DNA of 64,000 nucleotides from Porpolomopsis calyptriformis (GCA_951640195.1 OX621166.1:806001-870000), one strand, 5' to 3'; shown: positions 23,319-34,000, numbered from the stretch's first letter. Notes: a model not told the origin generated them from the sequence alone. Numbers and translations: made by a program.

Positions 23319-23897
23319 ATGCCCGCAGAACGCTCACACCAAACTGCTCGCAAGTCTACTGGTGGTCGTCCACCCCGCGCTCCTCGTATGTCCACTGGAG
23401 GACAACCCCCTCACCGCGCTCTCCCTCCACTCGCTTCCACCTCCTCCGCCTACGGTGAAGCTGAGCTCGCCGGACAACTCTGGCAACATAACCGTCGCGC
23501 GCGTAACCGGGACCTTCCTATATGGCCAGAAGAAATCGTCGCGCCACCCATCCCACCCGAGCAAATCATCGAGTCATTGCAGAAGGACGTCAAATACTAC
23601 AAAGACGAAATCGCGAGATTGAATGAAGAATTGTATAATCAAGGAATGAGCTTGGATGGAAAGAGAAGAGCAAGTGAGTATTGGCAAGAACAGGCCAAAC
23701 ACTGGGAGACGAAATATGAGGAAGTCGCAAAGGTACTTCCCCATCTTGATTCCCCGGCTCCTCCAGTTTTCCCAGGTCTGCTCATCGTTCCCCCCGGTTC
23801 GTCGTCGAACCCCATCACCATCCCCGATGACGACGACACTTCCCCGGCCGACATTATTTCCTTGTCAGCCACCGTCTCCAACAAGGACTTAGTTTAG
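23319..23897 (+). CDS. gypsy family 2 accessory protein with histone H3 tail-like N-terminus (G2 copy, intact)
   Basis: An intact 192-aa ORF between pol and the 3' LTR. Residues 8-16 are QTARKSTGG, identical to histone H3 residues 5-13, and continue R-P-P-R where H3 has K-A-P-R. A second piece, T-G-G-Q-P-P-H-R at about residues 26-33, recalls the H3 segment T-G-G-V-K-K-P-H-R. The mimic lysine (residue 12) equals H3 K9. Residues about 85-145 are charged with heptad-like spacing (coiled coil). The tail has P-I-T-I-P-D-D-D-D, acidic and slightly like a SUMO-interacting motif. I know no family with this design. Pol of the same element ends in a chromodomain, which usually binds methylated H3K9. 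The ATG at 23319 is used because the mimic starts just after it and G5 has the same start and length (579 nt). Confidence 0.8.
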   Translation: MPAERSHQTARKSTGGRPPRAPRMSTGGQPPHRALPPLASTSSAYGEAELAGQLWQHNRRARNRDLPIWPEEIVAPPIPPEQIIESLQKDVKYYKDEIARLNEELYNQGMSLDGKRRASEYWQEQAKHWETKYEEVAKVLPHLDSPAPPVFPGLLIVPPGSSSNPITIPDDDDTSPADIISLSATVSNKDLV

Positions 23898-23977
23898 TCC
23901 TTCCCCTCCTCCGCACCCGTCAACACTCTCGAAGCCGCCTCGAATTTTGGGACGAAATTCCTTTTAGTGTGGGTGTA

Positions 23978-24347
23978 TGTCACGGACACTTTTTTCTTTT
24001 TCCTTTTAGTCATACTTGATTAGTCTCCATTCCGTTCATCCTTCCGCTTTACCGTTTTATATATAGAGACTGATCACACATACCTTCCTTCCGACTCTTC
24101 ACGAGTCACATTCCGTTTCCACTATTCTTTTTGTGACTCTTCACTAGTCACATTCCGGATTCCGCTTTGTAATCGTACATACGACTGACTCATGGCGACT
24201 CAGGTAGTTAGTATATAAAGCCTGACCTCTAGTCAGTAGGTTAAGTTCGATTCCTAGTTAGCTCCCCCACTCTTTAGTCGAATTCCATTTCCCTCATCAG
24301 CCCCTCCAACGCAAGAAGTAAAACCCTTCGATTACCGACTCATAACA
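23978..24347 (+). repeat. 3' LTR of G2
   Basis: Starts TGTCACGG at 23978 after GGGTGTA and ends CATAACA at 24347, followed by TSD CCAAG. It is 370 bp and differs from the 5' LTR at about four A/G positions. Confidence 0.96.
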
Positions 24348-24911
24348 CCAAGGATATGTCTTGGTCTGGTTGATATGTTGGGAAGTTGGGATATCACCGG
24401 TAAAGTCCAAATTTGTTTGGTTCAGTTTCAAAGAAAGTGTGATTGGAGGGATTTGGGGAATTGGGAGGGTTGGGAGGATCAGGGATATGTTCAGACTCAG
24501 AAGCCTGAACTTCATTGTTCCATGATAGCAGCACCCGGGTAATAGGAGGGGGCATATGGGGTACTTTGGTTGTAGATGATAGTAGGTAATCATTATATTG
24601 TTGAGGGAATTGTCGGATGTAGCCAGAAGAGGTTGGGGGGGGGACATGGGCTTCAACATGATGATCGATAGCAGCTTGAAACTATTAAATATTATTTGTA
24701 TGAACTGACAATGTTTGCTAAAAAAAATAAGATGTACCTCTACATTTGCGTGATCATCAGGACCTTCCGAATATCCCAGTTCCTCTGCAATATCTCCTCC
24801 TGACCTCTGGGCAATTTTAGCTACTCGTTCAACTTCCGAATGCTCCTGATCTTTCTGGGCAAAATGAGAGATCCTTTTGACAACCTCTTTGCATGAGTTC
24901 CAGTGCTTCAT
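24348..24911 (-). pseudogene. Plavaka transposase, N-terminal part
   Basis: Minus-strand coding from about 24911 (M-K-H-W-N-S-C, the end of an N-terminal zinc-finger-like segment) through an exon ending near 24738. An intron of about 50 bp ending in AATAG follows, then an exon running to the G2 insertion point. The last residues before G2 (N-K-F-G-L-Y-R then Y-Q-P-D-Q-D-I-S-L) join in frame with D-A-F-C-D-F-P-G on the far side. This is where Plavaka proteins carry the conserved F-G-L-Y-R segment. The true start may lie a little upstream (to about 24950), where the frame has TGA codons. Confidence 0.75.
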
Positions 24912-25190
24912 AAGTCTGTGGTTGTTTCAAAACTGTCACCTGCATCCTGAGCACACCACAGCCATTACGAGGATGAAATACAGCTGAAGTAGTTTCATGA
25001 GAGGGGACTTAGTGAATTTTGCATGCTAAGTTTATCTCTGGTTACTTCCATGTTGGGTGTATATTACCCTAAACCCTAAGCCTCCCTCTTCCACTTCCCA
25101 CCATCTAGATGCGTCCTCCCCAAGCTATGTGTCATCCCCCACTTATGCGTCTCCACTCTGTCTTACGCATCATCCGCTCACATCTTCACC

Positions 25191-26999
25191 ATGCCAGTGC
25201 CTAATGCCTTATCCAATTACCACAACGACACCTCTGAACAAGAACAAAGCTACGAGGCCACAGTCCCTAAACAGCGGTAAGCTATTGCATTGAAATAATG
25301 GCGCATGTTGTTACCAATTTTCTTTTCAGGCTTGTGGGCTATGTTCCATTCATGAAGCTTGCCCGTTGGGTTGCACGCAGTTACAACCCTTTTCTATATT
25401 AGTCTCTTGTTTTTGATGTTGGACTACGTGGAAACTCCCCAGATCAGAATGACAACAGTGAAGATGAAATCAAGTATGTGCCTTTCCATGTTAATATTTA
25501 TATATTGATATTATGATCACAGGATGGAACCGGAGCGCTACACAGAGCTTCTCAATGCATACAAGATCATTCTCAAATCATCACCCAAATTCAGGGATAA
25601 CAAACAAACATATATTCGGGAGCTAGGAAGGATTGAAGGGATTTCAAGAGCGGTGTGTCCATCATAGATATCTCGCGCTGAAATCTCATTATCATTTTAC
25701 CTCAGATGAATCAAGGGTCTGGCGCGGCACGCTCTGACAACATTAGCAGTCTGCGCAATGATGGACTCGCCTATGTTGCACTCGATCTTCCAAACAAAAT
25801 GCTTGAACCAGCTATCCCAGCCAAAAGCGCTAAGGTGACTACATGAGGATTCAACCACAAAGTCCTTGGTCGACTCCTGTGTCTGATCAAATACTTGAAG
25901 GACTTCGCAGATCCCACTAAGAAGTAGGTTATTTCACAGCGTTTTAGCTATTTATTCTAATATAATGATTCTAGTATTTTAATGAAGCTTGCTGAGGGCA
26001 AGCTAACAGTCACTGCGAATGATCTTCCCATGTTTCTCTTTGAGAATCCAGAAACATGGGATTGGAATAACATGGAGAAAGGTTTGTGCCAAGAACCTCT
26101 TCTTGTTCGGGTGAGTTCCCCTATATCTATATTCCCTTTTCTTCACTTATTGCTTTCTAGGTTTGGCACCATATCTTCATATCCCCTTTGTCGGCTGTGA
26201 AGGAAGTATACAGTCCCATATGCACAAAAGCCGGCCAAGCCAAACTCAATGATTTGGAGTGTGTCACCAGACATACCATTGCTTATGCTGTGCTACAGGT
26301 ATGTACATACATTTTGCTTTATGTTTTATACACATTTAATGGCATCCGCAGATGCATTGGCTCCTGTGTGCTGAGGATAACTGGAAACTTGAAGATGGAC
26401 AATTCGAGAAGGAATTCTTTTTCAACATGATCGTCAAGCTTTTCAAAGCCAATCTGGATGACAAGTGGGTTGTTGAGACCCTCAAGTGGTGGAATGCGTA
26501 ACTAAAATCTTACTTCTTGGTTTGTCTAACCCTTATTGAAACTTCCCGCAACAGTACAGTTTTTATGGGGATGATGCTGCAAGCCCAACAAGAACAGGAG
26601 TCATCTACATCAAATGACATCTCAGACTTGTTTGCGCAACATCACATGCATCAAGAAGCTGCCGCAAAAACCCGGGCTGCCAGTGAAGCCAATGGGATGG
26701 ATGACACTGGACCTTCCCAAATGCAATGTGAAGCCTCCCCATGAGTGGACCTAGAAGGATCCCCACAGATGCAGCGGGGAACCTCTGCAGAACACCGCTC
26801 AAGAGAATTCGAGAGGTGTGCATCTTCTCCACTCAGTTCTAATAACGATCGGATGGATGAACCTCAAGGCTTAAAGCACGGATGGGATACTGACAGTGAA
26901 GAAATAAATAATGCTCCCACTCATCGTCGCACTATCACTTACAAGGCTGCTGGCAAAAAGAAAGCCCCTCATTGCAAATCAGCCAGGCAGGCTAACTAA
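25191..26999 (+). pseudogene. DUF6698-like gene carried by the Plavaka transposon
   Basis: Eight exons with GT-AG ends: 25191-25276, 25330-25473, 25523-25652, 25706-25923, 25975-26110, 26161-26298, 26352-26497 and 26555-26999. They sum to 1443 nt, an exact multiple of three (480 codons plus stop). The middle carries landmarks I associate with the basidiomycete DUF6698 family: A-R-S-D-N, G-R-L-L-C, F-L-F-E, H-H-I-F-I-S-P-L-S-A-V, H-T-I-A-Y-A, and a final W-W-N. The C-terminus is basic and Ser-rich. Three in-frame stops (near 25400, near 25845, and 26742) are nonsense changes; splice sites are preserved. The function is unknown. It lies inside the transposon ends, divergent from the transposase, so it is probably a second transposon gene. 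Confidence 0.75.
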
Positions 27000-27575
27000 C
27001 CACATTCTCACTTCTCACTGCACCTCTAATGATTTTAGATTCACGCTCTTGCCTATATCATTCACTGTCTGCATCAATTGTTGATGTATTCTTCGACTTA
27101 TCAGTCTAATATTTCCCCTGGGATGTTGTCTTCCATTCCTCGCTTTCACTGTTTTGTTGCATACCGCTTGCATACCACTAGAATTCCTACATCAGCAACC
27201 CCACTGTAGCAACAGATTTCGGACCTCATTGACTGCATTGTCATTGTGTACCCTGATAACAATAGATTGCATTGTACCACATTAAATTGAACTTGCCAGC
27301 TTTGTCATTGTATGTCTGGCAATGTATGAAGACCTTGCCTTCCCCCCAATCCATAGGAAGGTATGGCCTGGCATTGCCTCACAAGTTTGTATGCACCATA
27401 CATGTGTGCCCCATCTTTTGCGTAAGGGATGGGTTTGCATTACCTTGCCATTGATAAATAAATTGTCATTTCATAGCTACATTGTCATTTTTCATCTGGG
27501 TTTCGTGCAAGGTATTGTCAGACCAGAATTGCGAACCTTGCCGCAGATTGTGCCTAAGGTATTGCATTACATGAC
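27000..27575. other. Plavaka right subterminal region
   Basis: No gene. Short motifs recur in both orientations, such as CCTTGCC, AAGGTA, TTGCATT and ATTGTCATT. The left end (13700-13870) has similar ones. They may be transposase binding sites. Confidence 0.45.
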
Positions 27576-27604
27576 CTGACCTTGTTATTGCACTTTTGCT
27601 GATG
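27576..27604 (-). repeat. right terminal inverted repeat of the Plavaka transposon
   Basis: Reverse complement of 13681-13709 with two differences. It contains TTGTTATTGCACTTTTGCT. Confidence 0.88.
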
Positions 27605-27784
27605 GAGACGGTAAGGGCGGGGTGGGATAAGAGGCCTGCTTGGGAATGGGTGGAGGTAGGTAGTCCTGGTAGCTTTTTATATCAAATCCAAGGATTGACG
27701 AGAGCATTGTTGATAAAAGTACAAGATCGAATGGGAGTAACCTTGTAAGTGAGTACAAAACCAGTCTTATACCAATGTGCTAAA

Positions 27785-28697
27785 TTAGGGTATTTGCCTT
27801 ATTTTGGCAGCCACGTTGTTTCTCCAAGCATCGACAAAACCACAGGTGTGGTGAAAATGTGGGGGTAAGTAGAAAGTTTTGTCCAACTCCTTCAGTGACT
27901 TTACTTGCCCTCCAAGGCGATGAGCCATCGACCAAGCATTCACAGCCCATTCACAGTTGGGGATCCCACAATACCCAGCGTCATGGTAACTGTAGGCCCG
28001 ATGGTGCGCATAGCCCAATACATCCAACCAGCGCTCAAAGTATTTGACCTAGACGAGCATCAGACCGTTATTCAGGACCGCAAGATGGGACAGGCTATTA
28101 TACATACCCACATAACAAATGTTTTGGGTGAGAGATGCTTTGCTGCTTCTTTTATTTCAAGGCCGACCGATTCCACAGCAGCTGCATCCATGGTTTCAGT
28201 ATGATTATGCTTGAAAGCATACTCCAATACTTGGAGGGAATGATGGGGAATGGCCACCCTGTGAGTCTTTAGCTCAATTCACCTTATGCTTTAATCAATC
28301 CTGGCGAAGATTCACCTCATACTGGATGCGCAAACTTCAATAGCAGGATACATTTCATATTTCTCCGCCACTTCTGCGACTCCGGCAAGAATTTCGAAGT
28401 TGAGAGATGCTAAGTCGGGATGCTTTTGGGGCATCATGAACTGCAGCAGAACATCAAGGATTTCTTCTGTTTCCGCAAGATCAATGGTGTCCACAGCCAT
28501 AAACTCTTCAGTCACAGCAAACACTTCGGAATGGACCTCTAATCTCTTCCTGGAGAACTTGAACAAGATTCCATCACTTGACCGGAGTGTGATGTCTGCC
28601 TTAGGATCGCAAACTGACCAGATTTATATCTTCAACTTTGTTCAGCAGGATTGTATGGAGACTTACATCGCTTAGAGATGGTCTGCGGTGGGTCCAT
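27785..28697 (-). CDS. BTB/POZ domain protein, four exons, intact
   Basis: Exons on the minus strand: 28697-28667, 28613-28316, 28258-28108 and 28048-27785, all GT-AG. The coding length is 744 nt, giving 247 aa. The protein starts MDPPQTISKRF. The BTB/POZ fold covers roughly residues 11-110 (A-D-I-T-L-R-S-S-D-G, then F-K-F-S-R-K-R-L-E-V-H-S-E-V-F, then L-L-Q-F-M ... A-E-K-Y-E-M-Y-P-A-I). The C-terminal half has helical repeats and Cys/His pairs. BTB domains mediate protein-protein contacts, often in transcription or ubiquitin ligase adaptors. This short type is expanded in Agaricomycetes. It has no internal stop, unlike the surrounding repeats, so it is likely a working host gene. Its partner is unknown. 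It is divergent from TRAPPC11 and its 3' end lies 180 bp from the Plavaka end. Confidence 0.88.
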
Positions 28698-29157
28698 ACC
28701 AGCAAACGGGATGAAGGAAATTGTGAAGGATTAATTGATTGTGACTCATATATGGGTGTCCACGAGCCTTATCAACTGTGATCACTATCGATGTTCTCTG
28801 CTGCGCTTGGGCTAGATCGTATGCAAGTGGCGCAATTTATGAAATAAGCATGCATACCTGTGTTTTGTGTGATAATCGAAGCGAATGTTGGGGGATCGCA
28901 ACCTTGAGAGATTCCGAAATTGTGTGTACTTCACGTTTCATGTCCGCAAGGCAGGATATACTTTATACGTCTCTATTGTTCCGGTTAGCGGTGGTTGAGA
29001 GGTAGCGAACTGAGCAAGATGTCAGGTCTTTCTGTCATTGATAAACTGTCATCGATAAACAATGTGCAATTATCTCACCTCTCGCACTGAACCTCAGGAG
29101 CTTCCAAACAACACGCCGTCGCTGGACTGGAGGTAAAATCGCTGTCATAACGGGATC
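28698..29157. other. intergenic region between BTB and TRAPPC11 genes
   Basis: No convincing coding frame. It probably held a shared bidirectional promoter. The LINE insertion at 29171 has pushed the TRAPPC11 start 1.9 kb away. Confidence 0.5.
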
Positions 29158-29170
29158 GAGTTGATCACGT

Positions 29171-30783
29171 CAGAAACCTCTGTGAACGGCCTGACCATGC
29201 TGGCAAACACGGTATGAGGCCTGTCACCAACACACCTCCGACAACTCTACAAATCATGCGTCATCCCAGTAATGACCTATGCCAGTGCTACCTAGTGGAC
29301 AGGCAAGAAGTGTCACATAAAGGAACTGGCACGCATACAGCACCGAGCACTCCGCCTCATCTGCGCAGCCTTCCGAACCTCCCCAATCCAAGCACTGGAA
29401 ATAGAGGCATCAATCCCACCAATCCACCTCACCCTCAACCTGGAAAAAAGAAGAACCGCAATCCGCTTTAACAAGCTCAGTACAAACAACCCGGTCATAC
29501 AGCGCCTCGACAACTCGTGGCGCGCAGGAGTCCCCCCCTCAGCCCCACCACCAATACAGTGGAACCACGCCCATCACCCAAAGAAAAAACCCCCCCAACT
29601 ACAACAAGTTGCATACCTTACGAGCAGTAACAACGAACGACTCTTCCCATTCCTACTTCCCCCATGGCGCCGCCTACAGTCAGACTTTGGCCAACACCTA
29701 CAGGTCTCAGGAGAAAACCTGGCGAAAGGCAAGAGAGCCGCAACAAGAGAACATATTCAGCAGACCGACAAACTAGCCAGACACCCATCAAACCTAGTTG
29801 TATACACAGATGGATCGCTAAGACTCGTACACCAAGTCAGATGTGTGGGTGCAGGAGTAGCCATCTACCACAAAGGACAAGAGATATGCACCCGAAGCAT
29901 AGGACTAGGATCCAATGCAGAAGTCTACAACGCTGAACTGAGCGCGCTCATGCTAGGCGCAAAAATGGCGATCAGAATAGCGGCCACCAACCCAATCATC
30001 ACAAACCTCCACTTCTATGCCGACAACTCATCTGCCATCCAATCCATCCTCAACCCCACACCCAGCCCCAGCCAATTAACGGCATACACCTTCTACCAAG
30101 ACATAACACACTTCCTCGACACCAACCCAACTCACTCTGTATCACTCAAATAGACCCCAAGCCATAGCAATATTACTGGCAACGAGAAGGCCGACCAACT
30201 TGCCAAGGAGGGTGCCAACTTAGAGAGTGCCCTGCCAACAACCGGCACATACTCAAATGCACGTAGACGCGCCAAGGAGAGACTACAAAAGGACTGGATC
30301 TGCCTATGGAAATCAACCCCACAAACTGGCTGCTTTGCCCCAGCCAACCGCTTTGAACCAACAACCAAACCATCCAAATGACTTGTACAGCTACAACAAA
30401 AGAGGGAACTCTTTGGACGTGTTACGCAATGCCGCACAGGCCATGGATACACAGGAGAATACTACTCAAGATTCGTACCGACAGAGGACACCAAATGCCC
30501 CTGCGGGGAACCTCTACAAACGCGAGAACACATTATACGTGACTGCCCTCAATACGATGACCACTGCAACCTACTACGGAAAGCATCAAGAAACATCTCA
30601 CTGCCCGAGATTGTGGGGACAATCAAAGGCGTAGATGCCCTCATCACATTCGTACTCAAATCCGGAGCATTCACCAAATCAGGCAAACCATACGCCAAAC
30701 CTAAACCCCCCACCTTCGATGAGGAGCCCATAGTTACGGTTCAACTGGACGACAACGAAGGAAACCTGACCCAAGAAGACTAG
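29171..30783 (+). pseudogene. LINE ORF2 C-terminal part: RT thumb, RNase H, CCHC
   Basis: Broken frames encode the end of a non-LTR reverse transcriptase (Q-L-Y-K-S-C-V-I-P-V-M-T-Y-A near 29240). An RNase H domain follows, with Y-T-D-G-S near 29805, A-E-L-S-A near 29935 and A-D-N-S near 30020, and with D/H-type residues in T-P-S-H-S-N-I-T-G-N. The C-terminus has C-P-C-G ... H-I-I-R-D-C-P. Stops include TAG at 30151 (Trp expected) and TGA at 30378 (Arg expected). Some frame changes occur near 29290 and 29700. The 5' endonuclease and RT fingers are missing. RNase H plus CCHC is typical of fungal Tad-clade LINEs. Confidence 0.85.
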
Positions 30784-31053
30784 GTCAATGGTTAGGAACA
30801 CGGCGCTAGGATCCCATATTCTCTTAAATACCGAAAACAGTGCCAATCGTGCACAACAAGACACCCCCCGACGTAACCCAAAACTCACGAAACTCACTGT
30901 GTCACCCAAAGCCCTGGGGCCTAACCCCCCACACGCCCACGACCAAAGCAGCAGGGTTAGCTACAAGTATTATAGAGTTAACCACCGCGTCTTAGCACAT
31001 TTGTTTGCTTGTTGCGGTATATAAATGCTGAATACAAAAAAAAAAAAAAAAAA
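29171..31053 (+). mobile_element. 5'-truncated LINE (Tad-like) with poly(A) and 13-bp TSD
   Basis: The block ends in 18 A (31036-31053) and is flanked by GAGTTGATCACGT at 29158-29170 and 31054-31066. It holds the RT C-terminus, RNase H and a terminal zinc knuckle. A long TSD, a poly(A) tail and 5' truncation are hallmarks of target-primed reverse transcription. It lies about 20 bp upstream of the TRAPPC11 ATG. Confidence 0.95.
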
Positions 31054-31085
31054 GAGTTGATCACGTGCTAAACACCTCATCCAAG

Positions 31086-34000
31086 ATGAATTCATACCCT
31101 GCCGAGCTGCTCACACAGCTGGCTCCCGTCATGTTTGTCGCTGGCCTGGATGTTTCCTCAGAGAAACAGCAGGATCAATTCACAGTTCTAATCCATCGCC
31201 TTCGTGATGCTCTCCTTACTCGCAAGCCCGCAATATATCAGCCCGAAAAGTCAAAGTCTTTCCATGTCGTATTCGTTGACAAGTCCGTTCGCTTTCCCCC
31301 GCGAAAACTCATCCCAGATGACCCGCAGTACCTTACGGCACACTCTCCCTTGTCTCCACTGACCCCAACGTCACCCCTCTTCCCTGATGGCCTCATCGCC
31401 CCCATCTGGATCCGCAAGCACACTACGCTGGTACCAAGCGTCTTTGTCCTTTTCCTTCGTATATTTGAGCTACCATCTGTTACTCCTCGTTCACCTCTTG
31501 ACCCGCCAGATCCAGACCGAGAACGCGAAAGGGCAGACGAGGAGCGGCGTAAGGACTCTGAACTCTCAGCGGAGATTGCCTTGCGCAAGAAGAGCACAAG
31601 TGAGCGTGGCATAAAGCTCACAGTTGTTCTTACTGCCACACGACGCATGCTAGGTGAGTTCCTGTTGCTTCTCTTCAGTATATTCACCTCATTGCCAATA
31701 GACGACCCGTTACTGGATGCACGTCTCACTTACATCCGGCGACAGAGCGGCCTTGATTCACGCGCGGCGCTCTTTGTCCTGAGCCCAGTAAGCCCGTCAG
31801 AACTCGGTGATTTCGTACAGAGGTACGCCTCTTTTCATTTGCAACCATCAATTATGCGACGAAAGTGCACTGTTTCCCTATCATGTCACCAAAACTTTTG
31901 CGTTTTTATTGTCGAACGATCAGTACAAACCGTATTGTAGCTTGCAGCAGGCCTTGTACGAACCCGCGCTGGAGTACTACACCAATCACTCGAAACGTGT
32001 ACGCCGGAAACGAAACCGCCACGCACAGGCGGGATCTGGCCATATCTCAAACACACCTCTTGGGACGGCAAGGCCGCTACGTCCTGAGGGGTGGACTGTG
32101 CGCTATGAGTACAAGATGGCATGCTTTGCAGAATTTCGAGGCGAAGACGAGGTTGCACTCAAGTACGTGTTATCTTCTTGTTCCTTCTCTTCCCCCTTTA
32201 CCAGAGTTCAGACATTACCAGGATGCATACGCAATGCTTATTGTCATGTTTGGCTCCACGGCGATTCTCCCACCTCGCACGAAACGTTGGGCGGAGGCCA
32301 AGGTACTTGCAGATTGTATTAACGTGAAGGTAAATCCCTCTATCTAGAAATCTCGGCCTAAAATTTAGAACGTCCTCGAAAATTCTCATCCGATCTCAGG
32401 TCTCAAAGCTCTATCTTTACAATAACGAGCACACGCTTGCGCTCTCGCATCACAATACCCACGTCCGCCGCTTTGCCGACTTTTCGCGTGGTTGGGGGAT
32501 TGGTGAAGAGACGTACGAGTTTTGGAGCTGGATGGCAAGACAGTTGCGTATCATCCTTTCCTCTTCACTCCTCAAGTTTCAAACAGTATTTTCGATACTC
32601 CAGATACCGTGTCTTTGCCGAATTACTCGAGCAGGGCACGCAATCCACACTCACCATCCCATCTCATCTCCCCGCCCCTGTATCCTTATCCTCCACCTCA
32701 CGCTCTTCCGTACCTTTGACCATCCAAGCCAACGCTGGGATAAATGCGAGTCATGCATTGCAGCATCCTGGGTACTATTATCACATGGCAGCTCGGTACA
32801 CTGAATTTAGAAGGGAACGTTTTCTGGCCGCTCTGAAGATGGAGGTAAGCATGCAAATATCGGACAATGTCTGGTTGATCTGATTATGGTGCAGGCCCTG
32901 CAGACTTCCCCCGGATTCATGAACGAGAAGAAGGTGGATCATCTAACGATCATCTTGGAGGTCCGTATCATCCTCTTGGCCAACTCATTGCGCAGCCGGT
33001 TCAAAGACAATCGCCCCTGTTTTTTCCCTCGTTGTCAACTGCAGCTATACACAAAGTCATACGAGTTATTCAAAAAGTACAGTCCGATAAACGGGCAGAA
33101 TCAGAGCCAAGGCCGGCTGACTATGTGGATTGCGTACCGGATTGCCCAGACTTATTACGAAGCTGGCAAGTTTGACATGGCCGTCAGGTACATCCTTATT
33201 TTCTCTCGGGGAGAATTGAAGCATAGAGTGACTGTCGCCGATCAGGTTTTTTGAACGCATCGCCAAGACCTATCGTCGTGAACAATGGGCTCATATGCTG
33301 AGGCCGTTACTCGCAACCTGGCATTCCTGTGCCCAACGGCTTGGGGACGTGGAGTTGAGCATTCGGTTACTTGTTGAGATGCTCGGCCACGGTCTGTGTT
33401 CATCCTTGTGGTTGAGATTTCCTCCTTTTCTCTGATATTTTTTTGTTGCCTGTGGTATGGCTGGTTTACAGGGTTGGCTGATGGAAAGGATGCGGGTAAT
33501 TTGGAAAGCAAGTTAGTGTCTGTGCTGCAGGTACGAGTCTCATGGTTCGTCCTGGCATTCTTCCTTATAGGTATCGTTTAGAATACGGTACCTGCAAATC
33601 CAGAACATCCTTTAGTCGTTGATCTCTCTGAGGCATTGCCAATATGTAAGTTCGCCTTTCCTTACGAGAATAACAAATCGTTGTGTTCATCTTACATGTT
33701 ACTTCTGTCCTGAAACTGAACTCATACAGTTGACTCTACTGTGGCATTCTGGACGCCGGAGGTCCACGTGGGTGAGCGGGCAGCTTTTCAATTGTCGTTG
33801 ACTGCTCCAAGGAATGCCACGATATCTGCACTACCGATCTCAGAATTGAAGGTGCTGTTTGGGGAGGGTGTTAATCCAGTGGTGATTAAACATGTGCCCC
33901 GAGATTTTGAAGAAGCTGTACGAACCGTCAACTTGGGTCACGTTAGCCCATCGGAGGCGGAGCATGCGGGGGAAACGCGAGAGTTGGAGACGTGTTTGCG

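Larger units (their letters stand above)
17673..24347 (+). mobile_element. Ty3/Gypsy chromovirus G2 (family 2), complete, TSD CCAAG
   Basis: A full element with two 370-bp LTRs that start TGTCACGG and end CATAACA. It is flanked by CCAAG at 17668-17672 and 24348-24352. Order: LTR, primer site, gag, -1 shift, pol with chromodomain, extra downstream ORF, LTR. By eye the LTRs differ at only four positions, all A/G changes at CpG, so the insertion is fairly recent. It sits in the Plavaka transposase gene. Confidence 0.96.
13681..27604. mobile_element. Plavaka-type DNA transposon with two genes, interrupted by gypsy G2
   Basis: Bounded by 29-bp terminal inverted repeats (13681-13709 and 27576-27604) that match at 27 of 29 positions. 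Inside lie a Plavaka transposase gene on the minus strand and a DUF6698-like gene on the plus strand, diverging from about 25 kb. Gypsy G2 sits in the transposase. Without G2 and one TSD copy the element is about 7.24 kb. No clear target duplication is visible at the outer ends. Subterminal DNA repeats short motifs such as AAGGTA and ACCTTGCC. Confidence 0.85.

Noticed and set aside
31238..31729. 163-aa minus-strand Ser/Arg-rich frame
   Set aside because: Antisense shadow of TRAPPC11 exons 1-2.
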